Shown here: piece by piece, positions 58,564 through 64,000 of the stretch
Position numbering within the stretch: position 1 is the first letter of the stretch
Layout of the letters: each line of letters begins with the position of its first letter
Assembly: GCF_002865645.1 (NCBI RefSeq)
Contig: NW_020194684.1
Location: forward strand, 155,308 to 219,307
DNA: 64,000 bases
Direction of reading: 5' to 3'
Source of the DNA: Hyaloscypha bicolor E
Taxonomy: Eukaryota; Ascomycota; Leotiomycetes; Helotiales; Hyaloscyphaceae
Translations under genes and position numbers: made by a program
The notes under the pieces: generated by a model
What the model saw: only the letters and a program-made list of their open reading frames with translations
Told to the model about the DNA's origin: nothing
The model's database searches: none

Positions 58564-61500
58564 ATGGTAGAGCCGGCGCCAGTCTCGACCCTACCTCCTC
58601 TGCTACCAGCTGCAAGGCCCCCCACGCCACCACGCGAGTCGAATCACGGGGAGACAAAGTCGTCCAATTTGATCGGACGATTTTCCCAGAAGGAATCCTC
58701 CTCCCGGCGCTCCTCAACAAACTCGAACTTCACCCCCGAATCATCTGCTGAGTCCCCGAGCCAGCCCGCTGGTGTCTACTCCCGGAAGAAGGTTGGCTTT
58801 GCAAACTGGACCGAGTACAACGAGCCTCCCGAAGTCTCCTTTGATGGCAAAGGGCAGATTACGCACGCTGTGCAACGTCTCCCTCCTTCTGCAGAACGAA
58901 AGCCCTCGAAATCAATCCTCAAGCCCTCCAATGGATCTCACGAAGAGGACTACAGCAGTGTAGGGGGTAGCACGAAGCTTCTTCCACCCCACCACCACGC
59001 AACGTTTGCCACTATGCTCGAATCGATCGTACGGCAGCTGGCCGGAAAAGGTAGGAGCTCGAAGCAAGATGCATACCTGATGTTGTCGGGCTCCTTGAAG
59101 GCTTCAGACAATATTCCCGACATGAAAGCGTTGAAGGAGAAGATGCCATTGCTATGTCAATTCATCTGGAGGGATTTGTCGGAGAAGCTCGAGAATGGGA
59201 ACACGGATTCGACCCTCGTCACCAAAGCTCTGGTCCTGTTGTCTAGCTTTCTACAGAAGCCAGCCGTTGCCGAAACCTTCCCAACTGAATTCCCAATGCA
59301 CATCGTTGATCACGCCATCAAGGTATTGGAGGATGGCACTGCTTCGAAGGATATTTTGAAGCACCTCATGTTTGTATTGGCGCAGCAAAATTTCTCCCCA
59401 AAAATCATGAACCAGGAACGAACCGGACGTCTGATCTTCGCATTGCACCAGATTGAGAGCCATGTAAAGGGCAAGAGCATTATCATGGGACGACTGGAGA
59501 TCTATCGCACCCTTCTGCGACAATCGAAACCCCACATGCTTTCCAATACGACTTGGGTCCCTGACTTATTCACGGATATGATGAGCAGTATCCGAGAAAT
59601 ACGCACCTCAGCAATCACATTTGGTCTCGAGTCTTCCTTTGTGCTCGGAAGAGAGAGAAACGCTTCCCGGGCGGTATCAAATCTTTTTGAGGGCGAGACC
59701 ACGGACGAAAAGGATGGGCCGAAATTTGCGGATTTCTACGCCAGTAAATTACGGGATGTGGTTAAAAACAAAGAGGACAACAGCTCAACGGTGCCTCAAA
59801 TCTTCAGCGTGCTCGTCTTGTTCCTTCGACACAAGCCACAACTATTGGAGCAATGGGCGTACCTGAATCTTTTCCTCGGTGTGTTGCAGCATTGCTTCAA
59901 CTCCAGCGATTCGGCTACGAAAATGGAAGCGAATTATGCTTGGAATCGACTCATTTATGCGATTCTGCCAAGTGATAAGACGCCGCCGAATGTGAGAGGC
60001 ATCCTCTCGAGACCTTTGATTGCGCAGCTCAAACGAAGCAGCCGAAAGGCCACGATAAGCAGCGTTTGCAATTTACTATACTACGCCTTAAGGCCAAATT
60101 CGCCACCAGCCCAGCTTGACATGTATTGGGACGAGTATGTTGTTTCCATTGTCGGCCAATGCTTGGTCGCTGGGATGCGAAGTGATCCAGATCTGGTAGC
60201 AAAAGATGCAACGGATGCATGCAACATTCTTCATGGTCTCTTTAACCCAACAACAATTCCGCCATGGACCGAAACACGCGCCATGGAGAATTTCCAACAA
60301 AACAATGTCGAACCCAAAGCACTTCCTGCTCTAGATTCAAAGTGGTTGCGCAAAAGCTACTCTCGCGTCTTCCCTGTTCTTGGACCACTCCTCGAGAAGC
60401 TGTATTGGGATCTTGGCGAAGACTCGGATGTGGCGCGACTTTGGGAAGCTTACGTCGCCTCCGTTGCGTCCCCAATGAGACAGGAAGTGAAGGTCTCGAT
60501 TGACACAATGGGATGTGTTGCCTCACTGTTCAGCTTGTTGCATAAGATTTGGAACCTTGGGCCGAAGAATGTAGGATCCCTTAACCCATGCAAGGAACCA
60601 GCTCTACCGCAGAGCACATCTGCCTTCTTGCGAAGTTTTGAGAGGCTTGTCTCAACTGCTATCAGCGGACTTGGCCTGCTTGCGTTCACCGAGAAGCTTC
60701 TTTGCATCACTCAGGATACCTTCATCGCTATCGTGACACCGTCTCAACACCCAAAGAAGCCTCGAGGAATCACCAAACCCCCAATTCAACACCTCATTCT
60801 GCTTCTGGTAAAGCTCTCACCCAATCTCGAATACGACCTCCGGTTTTCGCAAATGATCCGCAACATTCTTCATCCTTTCTTCGAATCCCGCACATCAAGG
60901 AAATCCCGGTTAGACCTAGTACGGGACTTGCTTCCATTACTTCCTGCCGAAGGCACGGTGCCTTGCAGACTGGTCTGGCAAATCCTAGCGGAATTTGCAG
61001 CCATCGCTGTGGATACAAGGGACGAAAAGGATGTGAATCGAGGCAGTGAGCAGCCGCTCGGTGTGGAATACCGTGAAGTAGTTAGCATCCTTGAGGTTGG
61101 CATCGGTATCTCTCCCAATCAACCATTATCCCGCTGGAATGCTCTACTTGGAGCTTTGGCTACATCAGCCACGCTCGATGCGGGCGATGCGGGCAGAGCC
61201 ATTGCAGTGATCGAGCCTCTGGCGAAGTCCTTTCTTCCAACCCCAACCACTACTGTCGCGGCCATGACAGGGCTGGCTTATTTGCATTCGTTAGTTGGAC
61301 AGGTAGTCCCTTATCCTAGGGACCGACAAGCTCTCGATGCCGCAAGACGACGGCTATGGGGCACTGATAACGCAGGTTCCAAGGGTTCAAGTTTTGATCC
61401 TTATGTTCATTTGTACGAGTACATCCAAAATTGTCTGGTTGCAGGTTACGATTCACTCTCCAAGCAAAATCACCATGATTATGCAGTCATGATATCCTCA

Positions 61501-64000
61501 GTCACAACCCTCTTAGATCGCTGTCCAACCCAACTATCTTTGATCGTTCTTATCAAAATTCAAAAGGGTATCTCGTGCTGGATTGTTGATGGCGGCCACA
61601 AGGTCATTGGCGACACTCCTCTGTCGCAATCAGTAAGCCACCAGAGATCTGCCCCTGTATTATAACTGACATCCCCAGGTAATCACTCTTTGGGCAACAG
61701 TAATCAAAATCCTATCAAAATTGCCGACGCTGTACAGCCATACGAAGGTGTTGGGCGAACTGGAACCGTTGATTTGTTCTGGGCTCGAGAGCAAGCACAA
61801 ATACATCGTTAACAAAAGTATCCAATTATGGAATTCCGTATTTGGTGACTGCAGAGGTGGGCTGGAATACCCTGAGCTGGTCAAAGCTGCGCTCCTCAGA
61901 CTTCGCCCCTTCACCGACATTCAACTGCCATCGCTTCACGAAAGTGTGGAAAGTGAGCTCCTCGTTGATCAGCGCCAGCCAACAGATTTTACTGGCAGCC
62001 AAGACGAATCGAGCAACTATTCCGGGGTGTCGAGTTTGGGGTCAGCATTTAAGCAGTATCTCGAGCCTCATCTGCAACCTTCAGTGATGCGGAGAATTCG
62101 TCAATCTACGCCTCAGGTCATCATCCAGGTTGGGGGGACACAATCACGGAAACGATCGCGAGAAGCTACACCAGAGACATCGAACAGGAAGTCACGGAAA
62201 CGAGAAATTACACCAAGGCTAAGGCATGATGATTCCCAGGTGCAATTTGAGGCGATCGAGTCCTCCCCCATGGCTGACAGGATCGTGGACTCGCAGCTGT
62301 TGACTGACAAGCAGAAGGAGGTCAAGGAACGCCAACAAACTGAGGCGGCGATGTTTCCGGACCTGCGGTCCAATCCCTTGCCGAAAGCTAAGTCGGTTGA
62401 GAGGTCTGTGGAGGATCCAGAATTGCCTGTGCGCCGTTCGTCGTCCAAGATACGTGCCATGCTCTCGCCAAATGTCTTGCGGCAAACCACACCTACACTT
62501 GTTCTTCCCAGCGATGATGATAACCAAGTTCCTTCTTCTCCAACTCCTACGAGATCTTTGCGCGGGGAAGTACAGGTTCCAGATCCCCCATCGTCACCAC
62601 CAGAACCTGTTCAGCACAAGAGTGTCGAGTATTCTGAGGCCATCTCTTCTTCGCCTGCAGAAGTGACACCAGAACCAGACAACAACACCACAATGTCGCT
62701 CAGCCCTTCGGCGCAGGTTGATGCCTATGCTGCCGAAATCAGTACCCGGACAATGTCAACTGTTGAAAGCACGCCAGTGGAACGTGGCTCATCACCAGTT
62801 GACCCCTCCGCTCAGCTGCAGGCTACCGAGGCTGAGTACCTGCAGAGGATAGCCGAAGAAAGAGTAGAACCTGCATTGGATCCCGTCACAAACCCTCAAC
62901 TACCCGGCACGCCACCCCGAAACAAAACAGAGTCCCCACCAAATCAACAAACTCCTAAGACACCACAATTTGTTGATGCGCGGTCAAGTCCTGCATCTTC
63001 TGACAAGATGTCTACCAATGGAGATGTATTTGAGGATGCATTTTCTTCTCCTCGATTAAACATTTCTAGAATACGCCTGAACAAGTCATCTTCGCCTCTC
63101 GGCGATGCGGACGATTCTAGTGTGCTTCGACTGGTGGCTGAATACGATGAAGGGTCAGGTCACGTTGGACGGCAAGTCTCGTTTGCTGAGGAAAAGAACC
63201 AAGCCCAACGGAAGCGTACTTCTCCCGCTAAGCAAACATCTTCGCCCGCAGCCCCATCTCCACGCAAGCTGTCGCTGAGAAACCGATCTACAACTCAATC
63301 TGAGGACAAAGAACCAAGTTTTACATCTGAGGTTCAGGGGCCTTCTTCTTATCCATCCCGGATACCGGAAACGCCAGCAGCGAGACCCAATGAGATTTCC
63401 ATGAAGATCATCATCGATGGAGAAGAATTTGACCAGGAAGATACCATTGTCGTGGATACTTCGAGCCTGGAGAGACTTGACAGTCGCCCAACAGCCAAAC
63501 GCGGCGGCGCACCCAAGAAACTCACCACCTACGCCAATAATAAGAGGAAGCTACTCGCTGAGGACATGGATGAGGTACCCGATAGTCAGGAAGTTGAGGA
63601 GGCAGTGGAGAAGAAGAGGAAACGCCGGCTCGCTGAGGGTGCGAGTGAGGTCGCCCAAGGTCAAGATCCCAACGCGGCTGTGGCGAGTATGCAATCTGTT
63701 CGCTCCTGTCCATCTAATGAGGCGCTGACTTGTGGCTTAGGATCTTCCCCGAGGAAGAAATCCCCAAAGAAGAAACGCCAGCACGGACGATCGAATAGAG
63801 CATCCCAAGCGTCACAGCATCAGGCAGATGCGGAGGCTGGACGAAGTCAGAGTCCTTCGGTGGATCTCGATGCCTCGATGCTCGATGTGGAAGTTGAAGA
63901 CTGTACAAGGAATGTACCCACCTCGAGTGGCAAGACGACAGCGATTGAAGAGGGAGCGGATGATACTGAGGCACTACTGGATGCGAGCCGCGAGATATCG
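58564..64000 (+). CDS. rif1: Rif1, replication-timing and telomere-associated protein (3' end beyond window)
   Basis: Exon 1 is 58564-61632 (1023 codons). A 46-bp intron (GTAAGC...CCCAG) is followed by exon 2 from 61679, open to the right edge (1797 codons visible). Rif1 recruits protein phosphatase 1 to oppose DDK at origins, and acts at telomeres and breaks in the nucleus. The N-terminal 1100 or so residues form the long HEAT-like solenoid of the Rif1 N-terminal family (for example ALVLLSSFLQKP, EANYAWNRLIYAI). Two PP1-docking motifs precede it: KVGF (76-79, RVxF type) and SILK (117-120). A third, QVSF, is at about 1522-1525. The tail is disordered, rich in SP/TP sites and basic clusters. 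The ATG has CCATGG context. Bases 63687-63740 may be a second, in-frame intron. No RIP damage was seen. Confidence 0.93.

Noticed and set aside
58208..58720. 170-codon minus-strand ORF over the Rif1 promoter
   Set aside because: It is antisense to the Rif1 start, without domain or intron support.

Overview
The window looks like a filamentous ascomycete (Pezizomycotina) with a two-speed genome. Gene-bearing islands of ordinary base composition (about 15.8-27.5 kb and 53.8-64.0 kb) alternate abruptly with very A+T-rich blocks (1 to about 15.3 kb, and about 27.7-53.8 kb). The AT-rich blocks are wrecked transposons in which almost every C/G has become T/A, the signature of repeat-induced point mutation (RIP). 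Short spliceosomal introns of 46-124 bp with GTAAGT/GTGAGT donors, a Zn2Cys6 remnant, an OTT_1508-type deaminase remnant and a Rif1 gene all fit this group. The species cannot be named from the sequence.

Left AT block: the 5' part of a minus-strand Copia element (1-2140) abuts a plus-strand chromodomain Gypsy remnant (2141-7351), which is interrupted by a Tc1/mariner-type DNA transposon with TA duplications (3856-6369). An unidentified RIPed stretch (7352-9807) follows, then a complete Gypsy element with two 253-bp LTRs (9808-15754).

Island 1 is mostly a gene graveyard. It holds a small membrane-protein ORF broken by TAG, a 10-exon minus-strand gene for a roughly 1703-residue protein with a CorA-like two-helix C terminus (17621-23328, with one in-frame TAA), a plasma-membrane Ca2+-ATPase C-terminal fragment joined to a broken OTT_1508-like deaminase gene, and fragments of a 2EXR/F-box-like gene and a Zn2Cys6 regulator.

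Right AT block: a pogo/Fot1-type DNA transposon (27603-30628) is followed by a 22-kb interval bounded by inverted repeats (31561-53840). Inside that interval is a whole Gypsy element (33017-53323, minus). It was split by a Copia element (37593-49720, target duplication GTTTT). The 5' LTR of that Copia element was split in turn by a second, oppositely oriented copy of the same family (37670-43780, target duplication GAATT). Smaller LTR insertions sit inside these.

Island 2 carries a secreted right-handed beta-helix protein (55218-56312), a doubtful small ORF, a decayed F-box gene, and the replication-timing/telomere factor Rif1 (from 58564), which has PP1-docking motifs and runs off the right edge.
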